Notes under the pieces: generated by a model | The model's input: the letters and a program-made list of their open reading frames with translations, nothing else | Databases searched by the model: none | Told to the model about the DNA's origin: nothing | Translations under genes and position numbers: made by a program | DNA from: Anaerobutyricum faecale | GTDB lineage: Bacteria > Bacillota > Clostridia > Lachnospirales > Lachnospiraceae | Reading direction: 5' to 3' | Length of the DNA: 46,866 bases | NCBI GenBank assembly: GCA_019119645.1 | Contig: DWWR01000008.1 | Span: 1-46,866, forward strand | In this document: piece after piece, positions 1-7,025 of the stretch | How the letters are laid out: each line of letters opens with the position of its first letter | Position numbering within the stretch: position 1 is the stretch's first letter

Positions 1-753
1 GCTGAAAGTCAGGGTCTAAAACTCCAACAAAACAGCTAAAAGATTTTACTGTCGAACTACACCCTGGCTGAAAGTCAGGGTCTAAAACAATGGACAGAAT
101 ACTGTTGTCAATCATTGTGTGAACTACACCCTGGCTGAAAGTCAGGGTCTAAAACCAACCGAGTGATTTTGCGGCTGCCTTACCTGAACTACACCCTGGC
201 TGAAAGTCAGGGTCTAAAACCAAATGTGCAGGACGAGACTGTAACCGAATTCTGAACTACACCCTGGCTGAAAGTCAGGGTCTAAAACTCGGAGCATTAC
301 ACCTACTCCTGTTGTTACTGAACTACACCCTGGCTGAAAGTCAGGGTCTAAAACGAAAATCAGATTGAAAGAATCGGATCTGAGCAGAACTACACCCTGG
401 CTGAAAGTCAGGGTCTAAAACACCAACTAATTTCTCAGTTGCAGAAGTTTCTGAGAACTACACCCTGGCTGAAAGTCAGGGTCTAAAACGGTATTTCCAT
501 CCATTCCATAGTCATACTGGGAACTACACCCTGGCTGAAAGTCAGGGTCTAAAACGATAAACTCATCTGGTAAATGAGTTATACTGGAACTACACCCTGG
601 CTGAAAGTCAGGGTCTAAAACGCAACTTCATACGGTAAATGTCGAATTACAGAACTACACCCTGGCTGAAAGTCAGGGTCTAAAACTTAATTGTGCGCGC
701 CATTGCCACACACAAAACGAACTACACCCTGGCTGAAAGTCAGGGTGTAAAAC
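1..753 (+). CRISPR. CRISPR array with type VI-D (Cas13d)-like repeats; truncated at left edge
   Basis: One partial repeat (1-22) and eleven full 35-nt repeats start at 54, 121, 186, 254, 320, 387, 455, 521, 587, 652 and 719, separated by eleven spacers of 30-33 nt. The repeat begins GAACTACACC and ends GGTCTAAAAC. Its centre forms an 8-bp stem (ACCCTGGC with GTCAGGGT, one G-U) closed by a TGAAA loop. Established knowledge, from memory: Cas13d repeats such as that of Eubacterium siraeum have the same ends and a central hairpin, with the repeat 5' of each spacer in the crRNA. The last repeat (719-753) carries a C-to-G change in the GGTCT segment, which fits this being the distal, oldest end and plus-strand transcription. 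No cas gene or leader lies in the window; both would be left of position 1. The array itself is certain; the subtype is inference. Confidence 0.95.
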
Positions 754-773
754 ACAATAGTGGAGACTTACTA

Positions 774-1400
774 TGGAGTTCGACAAACAGGTTTATAAGA
801 AGAAAAAGGATTAACATATTTAAGAAATTTTGGGAAAAGTACATTGGAAAAATTAGAAGTGTTCAGAGTTTATAAAGAATAGCGAATGGAAGACGATATG
901 ATACTGTTGATGATGAAATTGAATTTGGATTGACAAGTATTGACACCTATCACATTAGCGATAAAGTTCTTATCAGAATTGGTTGCATTAATCAGGATGA
1001 TATTCATCCCATGACAGATATATATATTATCTGGAAGAAAATGATAATTAGAGCCATACCAAGTTTTAGAATTTTGAGAAACGGAAAACACGGGTATACA
1101 AAAAATATTGGAAAGTCTTACAATATGATATATGTCGTTTTTGGGATGAGTATTATTATATCTGTCATGATGAAAGAAAACTGCGTCATATCTGAATAGA
1201 ACTCAAAGGACAAACAGGATGACTATACGTAGACGATAAGTATGTACCCGCACAGACTGTGGTGGTGGATGTGAGCGTGGATTCAGATATTTTTATATCT
1301 GGGATACATGGAAGTCAACAGGGAGAATGGAGATTTATAGCGTCTTCACAACTGATTAGATGAGAAAGTATATAAAGAGTTTGCGTTGTGCGTAATTGGA
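774..1400 (+). pseudogene. Degraded coding scraps next to the array, possibly an IS1182-like transposase
   Basis: No frame stays open, yet runs of protein-like sequence appear in successive frames. At 774 a ribosome site precedes ATG and MEFDKQVYKKKKD, then a stop. Further on come LRNFGKSTLEKLEVF, GYTKNIGKSYNMIY, EYYYICHDERKLRHI and RTDCGGGCERG. The order of a Y-x-C-x-x-x-x-K-L-R piece followed by a cysteine-rich C-x-x-x-C piece recalls the C-terminal half of IS1182-type transposases. This is pattern recognition only; no DDE triad or terminal repeats can be shown. The stretch is much more AT-rich than the metabolic genes further right. Confidence 0.3.
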
Positions 1401-1600
1401 AAAATGTCGTAAAATGCTATAATTTTTTTGTCGTGAAATTGATTAATAAATGCAAAATATAAAATGATTTTTATTATATTGTCTGTGCATAAGATAAAAT
1501 GGAAATAACATAATTAGAAAAAATATACTGTTAAAATTTAGAAAATTAAAAAAATAGAATAATATAATGTGTTTGTCTTTATATCTGGAAAATCAGAAGA
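1401..1600. other. AT-rich non-coding stretch
   Basis: This roughly 200-bp stretch is very AT-rich with homopolymer A and T runs. I see no open frame, tRNA, hairpin terminator or repeat in it. It separates the degraded CRISPR-flanking sequence from the broken small ORF at 1613. Confidence 0.5.
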
Positions 1601-1612
1601 AAGGAGCAGAGC

Positions 1613-1765
1613 ATGGGTACTACGTGAGAATTCGTCAGCTTTTGCAGAAAACTTTTACGAGTCATTGAAAAAATTGAGAAACATCTGGAAAACGGCGAAA
1701 ATGATAAAGCCCTTGCCCTGGTCAGGGAGTTAAAGGAAGATACACAAAAAAATATCGAAGCATAA
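1613..1765 (+). pseudogene. Broken small ORF (nonsense at codon 5)
   Basis: An AAGGAG site precedes ATG at 1613, but the fifth codon is TGA. The same frame then runs open for 45 codons to TAA at 1763-1765, encoding a charged, helix-prone tail (IEKIEKHLENGENDKALALV within it). There is no good internal start. It looks like a small gene killed by a point mutation, or a tail needing recoding. I do not recognise the family. It ends just before a strong terminator. Confidence 0.35.
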
Positions 1766-1775
1766 GAATACAAAA

Positions 1776-1812
1776 ACCGGGAGCGTTAACAAAATTGCTC
1801 CCGGTATTATTT
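1776..1812. terminator. Bidirectional Rho-independent terminator
   Basis: A 9-bp perfect stem (ACCGGGAGC, 1776-1784, with GCTCCCGGT, 1797-1805) is followed by ATTATTTTT on the plus strand and preceded by a run of A, so it can serve both the broken ORF on the left and the minus-strand fic gene on the right. Confidence 0.8.
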
Positions 1813-2415
1813 TTGAGGTGTTTTCTTTACAATTCTGAACATAATCCTATCCATCTTCTCGTACTTCATCAGAAACGAATCGGCGCTGGCCTGGATCATT
1901 TCCTCTGCGGTTACATTGGAAAAATCTACTTCGTATCCGGCCCGCTCTGCCAGAATCTCGATGAAGAGGCGCTGGGTCCGGCCGTTGCCTTCCCGGAAGG
2001 GATGCAGCGCGTTGATTTCTGAAAGATAGTAGGAGAGCCGGAGAGGCATCTCTTCTTCGCTGCATTTTCGCAGATAGTTTTCTTTTTTCAGCCGGCCGAA
2101 AATGTACTCTGCCTGCTGTGTGATAAACAGGTGGCTGCAGAACATGGTGCCTTTATTGATGTTGACGTTGCGGACTTCTCCCGCCCAGGTGTAGATGTCA
2201 CCGAAAATCTCTTTGTGGAGGCGCCGGAGATATCGGAAATCCATGACGCCTGCCGGGGGATTCTTCCGGAGAGCCAGGATGCGCAACGCTGTAATGTTGC
2301 GTTCTGCCTCCTCCAGCAGGTCCCCGTCGGTAATGTTCAGTTTGTTTTTCAGAACAAAAGAATCAGGATAGCAGTAAATGCTGTCCTGTTCAAATTCATA
2401 ATAGTAATCCTTCAT
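1807..2415 (-). CDS. Fic-domain toxin (AMP-transferase)
   Basis: This 202-residue protein carries the Fic catalytic motif HPFREGNGR at residues 138-146, the full H-x-F-x-(D/E)-G-N-G-R form. Fic enzymes of this class transfer AMP from ATP to a hydroxyl side chain of a target; for bacterial FicT toxins the targets are GyrB and ParE, which arrests growth. The upstream gene at 2420-2587 encodes a matching inhibitor, so this is a toxin-antitoxin pair. I chose ATG at 2415, four bases after the antitoxin stop, which suggests translational coupling. An in-frame TTG at 2442, inside the antitoxin gene and preceded by AGGAA, would add nine residues and cannot be excluded. The gene ends in the terminator at 1776-1805. 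The catalytic arginine and histidine are intact, so the enzyme should be active once freed. Confidence 0.93.
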   Translation of the reverse strand: MKDYYYEFEQDSIYCYPDSFVLKNKLNITDGDLLEEAERNITALRILALRKNPPAGVMDFRYLRRLHKEIFGDIYTWAGEVRNVNINKGTMFCSHLFITQQAEYIFGRLKKENYLRKCSEEEMPLRLSYYLSEINALHPFREGNGRTQRLFIEILAERAGYEVDFSNVTAEEMIQASADSFLMKYEKMDRIMFRIVKKTPQK

Positions 2416-2419
2416 TCCT

Positions 2420-2587
2420 CTAGTGTGCGGTATATTTCGCAATCATTTCCTGGATAGTCATGGAAATGGACTGTTCTCCGGCGGCGCAGCGAAGCAGAAC
2501 ATCATATTCAGACTCTTTTAAGTTCATGCCTTCCATGGCCATGGAAGCCGCCACCTGTCTGGTTAATTTGACTGCATCTTTCTCCAA
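2420..2587 (-). CDS. Fic inhibitor (VbhA-type antitoxin), TTG start
   Basis: A 55-residue frame opens with TTG at 2587, six bases after a perfect GGAGGTG site, and ends with TAG at 2420-2422. Residues 15-20 read SMAMEG, matching the class I Fic inhibitory motif (S/T)-x-x-x-E-(G/N). In VbhA/VbhT pairs the glutamate of this motif reaches into the ATP site of the toxin and blocks productive binding. Small size, position directly upstream of fic and near-overlapping stop/start all fit an antitoxin. The rest of the protein (KESEYDVLLRCAAGEQSIS) is the usual helical tail of such inhibitors. The non-ATG start means an ATG-only gene caller would miss or truncate it. Confidence 0.82.
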   Translation of the reverse strand: MEKDAVKLTRQVAASMAMEGMNLKESEYDVLLRCAAGEQSISMTIQEMIAKYTAH

Positions 2588-2634
2588 TGGAATCACCTCC
2601 GACTAAATGGGGATCATATATCGTTTCCGTTATT

Positions 2635-2643
2635 ATTATACCA
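2635..2643 (-). promoter_or_regulatory. Extended -10 promoter of the antitoxin-toxin operon
   Basis: On the minus strand the sequence TGGTATAAT, a consensus TGn extended -10, lies about 50 bp upstream of the antitoxin start. No good -35 is visible, which is normal for extended -10 promoters. Confidence 0.55.
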
Positions 2644-2702
2644 TTTTGGGAGATGAAATAAAACCAAAATATTTAATGAAATCACGATAAATTACAAATC
2701 AA

Positions 2703-4034
2703 TCAGTTCTTTCGCGCAAAGCATTTTAAAATGATCGCCAGAACGGCCGACAGGATTCTCGCGCAGGTGGCGCTCCACCAGATCATCATTTGTCCGCCGA
2801 ATAAAGGAGGCAGAATGAGCATGAGTACAAGCATTGCTGCCGGTTCAATGTAGGTCAGCAGATAGGCAAAGGTACTTTTTTCTGTGGCATAGAAGCTGGC
2901 TGTGGTGACCCGGTTGATGGCGATAAACGGGATGGCAATGAGGAAAATGATCAAAGTATCAGCCACTTCCTGCGTGACGGTAGCGGAGGCTCCGAAGATG
3001 ACGCCGATGTTTCCGCGGAATACGTATAATAATACAATGCTTAGAAGGGACAATAACAGGGCAAACAGGTAGGCAAACCGATTTGCCTGCCCCAGATCTT
3101 CCTTTTTGCCAGCACCATAAAACTGACTCATCAGCGGTTGTAGTCCGTCACCGACACCCTGCAGCACCAGATAAACAATGGTGAGGATGTAGGAGACGCA
3201 GGCATAGACAGCAATAGCCTCCTCGCCGCCATAAGAAGCAGAGAATCGGTTGATGAGAATCAGGGAAAAGTTTGGCGTCAGAGCCAGCCCGAAGGGAGCC
3301 AGACCGATGCGAACGATGGATTTGGTCACCCGTTTCATGGCTTTCCAGGAAATGGAGAAGGTTATCTGTTTTTTATACAGAAGATATCCGATGCCGCCTA
3401 TCATAGCGACGCCTTCTCCGATGATGGTGGCCCAGGCGGCGCCGGTGACCCCGCCATTGAATACCCAGACAAAAAGATAGTCAAGGAAAATGTTAGTCAG
3501 AAAACCGGAACACATGGTGATCATGGCAAATATAGCGCCATTGTTATTACGGATCATCGGAATCAGTCCGGTTCCTACAATCTGCAGGACGGAGCCCAGA
3601 GCCATGACAAAGATGTATTTTTCTCCGAGAGAAAGAAGTTCTCCCTGAGCGCCAAGGAGTTTCAGGAGCGGCGTGGCAAAAATGAGCGCCAGCGCTGTCA
3701 TAATAACGCTGGAGGCCAGAAGAAGCCAAAGGGTTCCTGCCACAAATTCTCTGGCCTCTTTTGGTTTGCCTTCTGCCCGGAAGATGGAGAAGTAAACGGC
3801 ACCGCCCATGCCGATGCCTGTGCCCACGGCCAGAATCAAAGCGACGATGGGGTAAGCTACATTGATGGTGGAGATACCGATATCTCCGATGCTGTTTCCT
3901 ACAAAGAAGCCATCCACAATGGCGTACACTCCGGAGAGGGCAAAGGCCAGGATGGATGGAACAACAAAATGAAAGAAAAGTCTATAATTTGATGACCGGG
4001 ACGATTTCACGGCAGATGAAAAAATATTAGTCAT
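2703..4034 (-). CDS. MATE-family multidrug efflux transporter
   Basis: A 443-residue membrane protein with about twelve hydrophobic helices. The N-terminal region (FALSGVYAIVDGFFVGNSIG, then AYPIVALILAVGTGIGMGGA) is typical of MepA-like MATE exporters, which expel cationic drugs in exchange for Na+ or H+. Two homologous halves are visible, with a second signature around SQFYGAGKKED. The gene overlaps the marR stop by eight bases, so the two are co-translated. This arrangement (MarR repressor plus MATE pump) is the same logic as mepRA of Staphylococcus. Substrates cannot be read from sequence. Confidence 0.93.
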   Translation of the reverse strand: MTNIFSSAVKSSRSSNYRLFFHFVVPSILAFALSGVYAIVDGFFVGNSIGDIGISTINVAYPIVALILAVGTGIGMGGAVYFSIFRAEGKPKEAREFVAGTLWLLLASSVIMTALALIFATPLLKLLGAQGELLSLGEKYIFVMALGSVLQIVGTGLIPMIRNNNGAIFAMITMCSGFLTNIFLDYLFVWVFNGGVTGAAWATIIGEGVAMIGGIGYLLYKKQITFSISWKAMKRVTKSIVRIGLAPFGLALTPNFSLILINRFSASYGGEEAIAVYACVSYILTIVYLVLQGVGDGLQPLMSQFYGAGKKEDLGQANRFAYLFALLLSLLSIVLLYVFRGNIGVIFGASATVTQEVADTLIIFLIAIPFIAINRVTTASFYATEKSTFAYLLTYIEPAAMLVLMLILPPLFGGQMMIWWSATCARILSAVLAIILKCFARKN

Positions 4035-4479
4035 GATGTTTTATCCTCCGTTTCATTTCTTTTTCGAAAAGAAGATTATAAAGGTCATTGGTATTGATCA
4101 TCTCTTCGAGGCGTTCGATGCCGATGGTACGGCAGATATTTTCTTCTGCTTCAAAAAGCGGTGTGAGGAGTTCGCCGGCATAGGCTCGTCCTTCTTCTGT
4201 GAGAAAAATGATCTTCTCCCGCCGGTCCCTCGTGCCGGGAGTAAGAGAAATGTAGTCTCGCTTCTCCAGATACCGGACAGAAGAATGAACGGTCTGTTTG
4301 GGCAGACCAAAGAATTCGCTGATATTTTTTTGGGTCAAGCTGCCCCGGCTGTACAGAGCATAGAGTGTCATTAAGACCGGATAACTGATGTTGTAGTGAT
4401 CCGCCCATCTGGTATACAGAGAAACACTCTGCGCCCATGAAGAATAAAAATTTCGAAGCAGCTCTTTTTCCTTGTGCAT
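4027..4479 (-). CDS. MarR-family transcriptional regulator
   Basis: A 150-residue winged-helix protein. The recognition region is seen at residues 45-75 (GSLTQKNISEFFGLPKQTVH), followed by the wing (LTPGTRDRREKIIFLTEEG), whose D-x-R-x motif is diagnostic of MarR proteins. MarR dimers typically repress a neighbouring efflux gene until a ligand binds. It starts at ATG 4479 with GGGAGGG upstream and overlaps the MATE gene downstream. A palindrome over its own promoter at 4526-4538 is the likely operator, giving autoregulation of the whole operon. Confidence 0.93.
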   Translation of the reverse strand: MHKEKELLRNFYSSWAQSVSLYTRWADHYNISYPVLMTLYALYSRGSLTQKNISEFFGLPKQTVHSSVRYLEKRDYISLTPGTRDRREKIIFLTEEGRAYAGELLTPLFEAEENICRTIGIERLEEMINTNDLYNLLFEKEMKRRIKHHD

Positions 4480-4525
4480 AGAATCCCTCCCTGCTGTTAC
4501 TGATCAAATGAAAAATATGAAACAG

Positions 4526-4558
4526 TACTATAATAGTATATTTTCGTACTAATTACAA
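4526..4558 (-). promoter_or_regulatory. marR-MATE promoter with overlapping palindromic operator
   Basis: On the minus strand TTGTAA (4553-4558), a 17-bp spacer and TATTAT (4530-4535) form a sigma-A promoter. The 13-bp palindrome TACTATAATAGTA (4526-4538, six-base arms) covers the -10. A repressor bound there would block polymerase, as expected for the MarR product. Confidence 0.65.
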
Positions 4559-4569
4559 GAGAAAATGAA

Positions 4570-4595
4570 ACAGGCCCGGTTTAAGCCGAGCCTGT
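4570..4595 (-). terminator. Putative terminator of the 4645-5067 gene
   Basis: The arms ACAGGCCCGG and CCGAGCCTGT pair at nine of ten positions around a six-base loop; on the minus strand TTTCATTTTCTC follows. A second, shorter hairpin (CCGGGAA with TTCCCGG, 4613-4628) lies between it and the gene. Confidence 0.5.
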
Positions 4596-4644
4596 GTCCG
4601 TAATCCCATATCCCGGGAAGATTCCCGGAATGTACATGAGATTA

Positions 4645-5067
4645 TCAGATATATGATTTTAAATCGCCAAGGAGCATTTCCACTCTTTCGATGGCGTCGT
4701 CCACCTGTTCCCTGGCATCATTGATGCGGCTCTGTACCAGATAGTCGGCGATGAGACCGTCAAGGAAAAAATCTGCAAAAGAAAGAAAACCATTGACGTT
4801 GATATGTAATTCCTGCGGAATGCAGACATCGGAGAGCTCCCGCTGAAAAATCTGCAGATGATATCTGGCTTCCTCCAGTGAAGCAGAAGCTCCGTCAAGT
4901 TTAGAGTGTTTGATCATGCTGGCGAAAAAACCGCCGCCAAATATATCAAAAAGTCCCCAGTTTTTTGCGCTGTTTAATTGTTCTCTCGCGGCGTACAAGC
5001 TTTGCAGCGCGCGCTCACCCGCCTGTACGGCTTCCCGTACTTCTTTTCTCATTAATTCATTACTCAT
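4645..5067 (-). CDS. Conserved-looking protein of unknown function
   Basis: A 140-residue soluble protein I do not recognise. It is strongly helical, with heptad-like stretches at the N-terminus (VREAVQAGERALQSLYAARE) and C-terminus (RINDAREQVDDAIERVEML), joined by a glycine-phenylalanine rich segment (FDIFGGGFFASM, residues about 40-51). There is no signal peptide or clear membrane segment. ATG at 5067 has AGAGGA upstream. It stands alone between the marR operon and a 370-bp gap. A coiled-coil scaffold role would be a guess. Confidence 0.75.
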   Translation of the reverse strand: MSNELMRKEVREAVQAGERALQSLYAAREQLNSAKNWGLFDIFGGGFFASMIKHSKLDGASASLEEARYHLQIFQRELSDVCIPQELHINVNGFLSFADFFLDGLIADYLVQSRINDAREQVDDAIERVEMLLGDLKSYI

Positions 5068-5331
5068 AAAGATATCCTCTCTTTCCTGTAAGCGACCCTT
5101 TGGGCTCTGGCTGATAAGGATACAGCGATGAAAAGTGCTGTCTGGTTTGTCGTCAGGTTTCAGATACGAAAAAAGACCCCTATCATGACCTTAGCCACAA
5201 TAAAAGTCTTGCTTTCTCATTTGATACGGATGCCTCCCGGCATCGGACAGACGATCTCAAACCCGCTTCATAGAAACGTTTCGCTACTCCCTTTTCATTG
5301 CTTGTACAGAATATATCATGGGGAGGAAACG
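5068..5331. other. Intergenic region with a 10-bp palindrome
   Basis: About 260 bp without a credible gene between divergent genes. It contains GAAACGTTTC (5273-5282), a perfect 10-bp palindrome that could be an operator for either neighbour, though it is a poor match to the catabolite (cre) consensus. The open frame starting at 5128 on the plus strand has no ribosome site and non-protein-like content. Confidence 0.4.
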
Positions 5332-5360
5332 GTGTCAAGGTGGAATAAAGATGCTATAAT
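5332..5360 (+). promoter_or_regulatory. Promoter of the cdaR-like gene
   Basis: GTGTCA (5332-5337), a 17-bp spacer and a perfect TATAAT (5355-5360) precede the regulator gene by about 80 bp. Confidence 0.6.
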
Positions 5361-5441
5361 AAAAAACAAAAATGCTCTGATGAAAGTATACAGGGAAAAG
5401 CAAATGGATCGGGAAGGAAGATATGAGACGGGAGGACGAAC

Positions 5442-6578
5442 ATGTACATTTCCAGAGAGACGGCACAGGAGATTGTGGAGGAAATCGGAAGAGAGATTGG
5501 TGAACATATCAATCTCATGGATGAGCGGGGATATATCATAGCCAGTACAGATGCGGCCAGAATTGGCAATCTGCATGAAGGAGCGAGACGTATTATAAAA
5601 AATCATCTTCCGGAACTTTATATCACCAGAGAGATGGAAAATGCCATGACGAAGAAAGGGATCAATCTGCCTTTGATCGTGGAAGGTAACGTGGTGGGGG
5701 TAGTGGGGATTACCGGAGACCGGGAGAGGGTATATGGTTACGGTAATATTGTGCGGCGCATGACAGAAATCCTTATTGCTGACAGTATTCAGAAGGATGC
5801 GAAACGTTATGAAAGGCGGCAGAGATATTATCTGCTGGAGGAATGGCTGGATAATCCGGGAATTTCCCAGAGTATGGATTTTCAGAAACGGGCGGCCAAA
5901 ATGGGGATTGATGTCACAAAATCTTACCGGGTGATGATTCTTCTGTTTAAAGAGTATCAGGAACTGTCGGATACTTTTGAAGGACAGCGCCTGCTGGAGC
6001 AGATGGAGGCGTCCATACGCCATGAAGCGGAACGCCGGAAGATGCTGTATTTAAGAGAACCGGCCCGGCAGATCTGCATTCTCCCCTGGTGTGCCACCGC
6101 GCATATGACAGCAGCGGCGGAGAAAATCTGCTGTCTGATTGAGAAAAAATACGGGAGAAAACTTGCGGTGGGATATGACAGCGGCCGGGAAAAACATTCG
6201 TCCATGCGGCGCCGCGTATATGAGGCGGAAAAAGCAGCGGCGCAGGCACAGGCAGCCGGCAGCGGCATTGTGAGTTATGATGAACTGGACATGGAACTTT
6301 TTCTCAATGAAATCTCTTACAATACCATGGAAGATTACATACATAAATTGTTTGGAAATATGGGAAAAAGACAGCTGGAGGAATATATTAAATTGACAGA
6401 AATGTATTTTTCCTGTGAGGGTTCCATTGCAAAAATGGCAGAAAAAATGTACATCCACAAAAACACCGTACAGTACAAATTGAAGAAAATGGCGGATGAA
6501 ACAGGGAAAGATATCCGGCAGCCGTCGGAGACGGCAGTATATTACATGGCGTGGAAGTTTCATCATTATATGCGGTGA
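5442..6578 (+). CDS. CdaR-family sugar diacid/glycerate regulator
   Basis: A 378-residue regulator. Residues 1-130 form the sugar-diacid recognition domain (GEHINLMDERGYIIASTD, then VEGNVVGVVGITGD). The C-terminus carries the PucR/CdaR helix-turn-helix (AKMAEKMYIHKNTVQYKLKK, about residues 325-345). In E. coli CdaR activates glucarate, galactarate and glycerate use. Here a glycerate 2-kinase lies 450 bp downstream on the same strand, which supports a similar role. The start at ATG 5442 follows GGGAGGA. Between regulator and kinase sits a hydrolase relic, so the operon has probably lost a gene. Confidence 0.88.
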   Translation: MYISRETAQEIVEEIGREIGEHINLMDERGYIIASTDAARIGNLHEGARRIIKNHLPELYITREMENAMTKKGINLPLIVEGNVVGVVGITGDRERVYGYGNIVRRMTEILIADSIQKDAKRYERRQRYYLLEEWLDNPGISQSMDFQKRAAKMGIDVTKSYRVMILLFKEYQELSDTFEGQRLLEQMEASIRHEAERRKMLYLREPARQICILPWCATAHMTAAAEKICCLIEKKYGRKLAVGYDSGREKHSSMRRRVYEAEKAAAQAQAAGSGIVSYDELDMELFLNEISYNTMEDYIHKLFGNMGKRQLEEYIKLTEMYFSCEGSIAKMAEKMYIHKNTVQYKLKKMADETGKDIRQPSETAVYYMAWKFHHYMR

Positions 6579-6726
6579 GGCGGATAAATGAAAAACGGAG
6601 CAGGATATTCAAAAACATATTACAGAACACATAAAAATATAACAAATAATGTTTTCTATAATATATATTTTTTCGCTCATTTATTATAAGATATGTAATA
6701 TCACATTTTAATAAAAGGTTGAGAAA
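6579..6726. other. AT-rich leader of the glycerate kinase region
   Basis: AT-rich DNA with several A/T runs and no open frame. It probably contains the promoter for the downstream genes, but no -35/-10 pair stands out from the background. Confidence 0.35.
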
Positions 6727-6752
6727 TTTTCCGCTGACATATCGGCGGAAAA
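6727..6752 (+). promoter_or_regulatory. Leader hairpin before a strong ribosome site
   Basis: TTTTCCGC (6727-6734) pairs with GCGGAAAA (6745-6752), extendable by two more pairs to a six-base loop. An AGGAGGAGG ribosome site follows at once. It could be a small terminator, an mRNA-stabilising hairpin or a regulatory leader. Confidence 0.45.
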
Positions 6753-6769
6753 AAGGAGGAGGTTACGAA

Positions 6770-7005
6770 ATGGCAGTTTTTTAACGAATCTGGACTGGAG
6801 AGACTTTATCCCGAACATCAATCTTCCGACGCTGGTATGTGCGGCAAGAAACAGCAACGTTTTTGACTGGCATGGAAGCGCCTGGGTAGGAGAAAATATT
6901 CCAGGAGCGAAAACGGTGTTCTTTGAGGAGTCCGGGCATATGCTGTTTTGGGAAGAACCGGGCAAATTTAATCGCGTTGTAGCGGATTTTGTGCGGGAAC
7001 ATTAG
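6770..7005 (+). pseudogene. Relic of an alpha/beta hydrolase (C-terminal part)
   Basis: A strong ribosome site leads to ATG GCA GTT TTT TAA at 6770. In another frame, 6776-7005 encodes an intact C-terminal end of an alpha/beta hydrolase, including NLPTLVCAARNSNVFDW and FFEESGHMLFWEEPGKFN with the family's catalytic histidine in the SGH context. The nucleophile serine half is missing. The best reading is an internal deletion that joined the original start to the tail out of frame. Confidence 0.7.
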
Positions 7006-7025
7006 AGTAAAGGCAGGTAAGAAAA

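Noticed and set aside
1..753. Type II or type V assignment of the array
   Set aside because: The central hairpin and AAAC end in repeat-then-spacer order fit type VI-D better; no tracrRNA-like anti-repeat was seen in the downstream 800 bp.
5273..5282. Catabolite repression (cre) site GAAACGTTTC
   Set aside because: The palindrome is perfect, but the flanks disagree with the cre consensus at five or more positions.
5128..5541. 137-codon plus-strand frame before cdaR
   Set aside because: No ribosome site, rare-looking content, overlaps the promoter and start of the real regulator gene.
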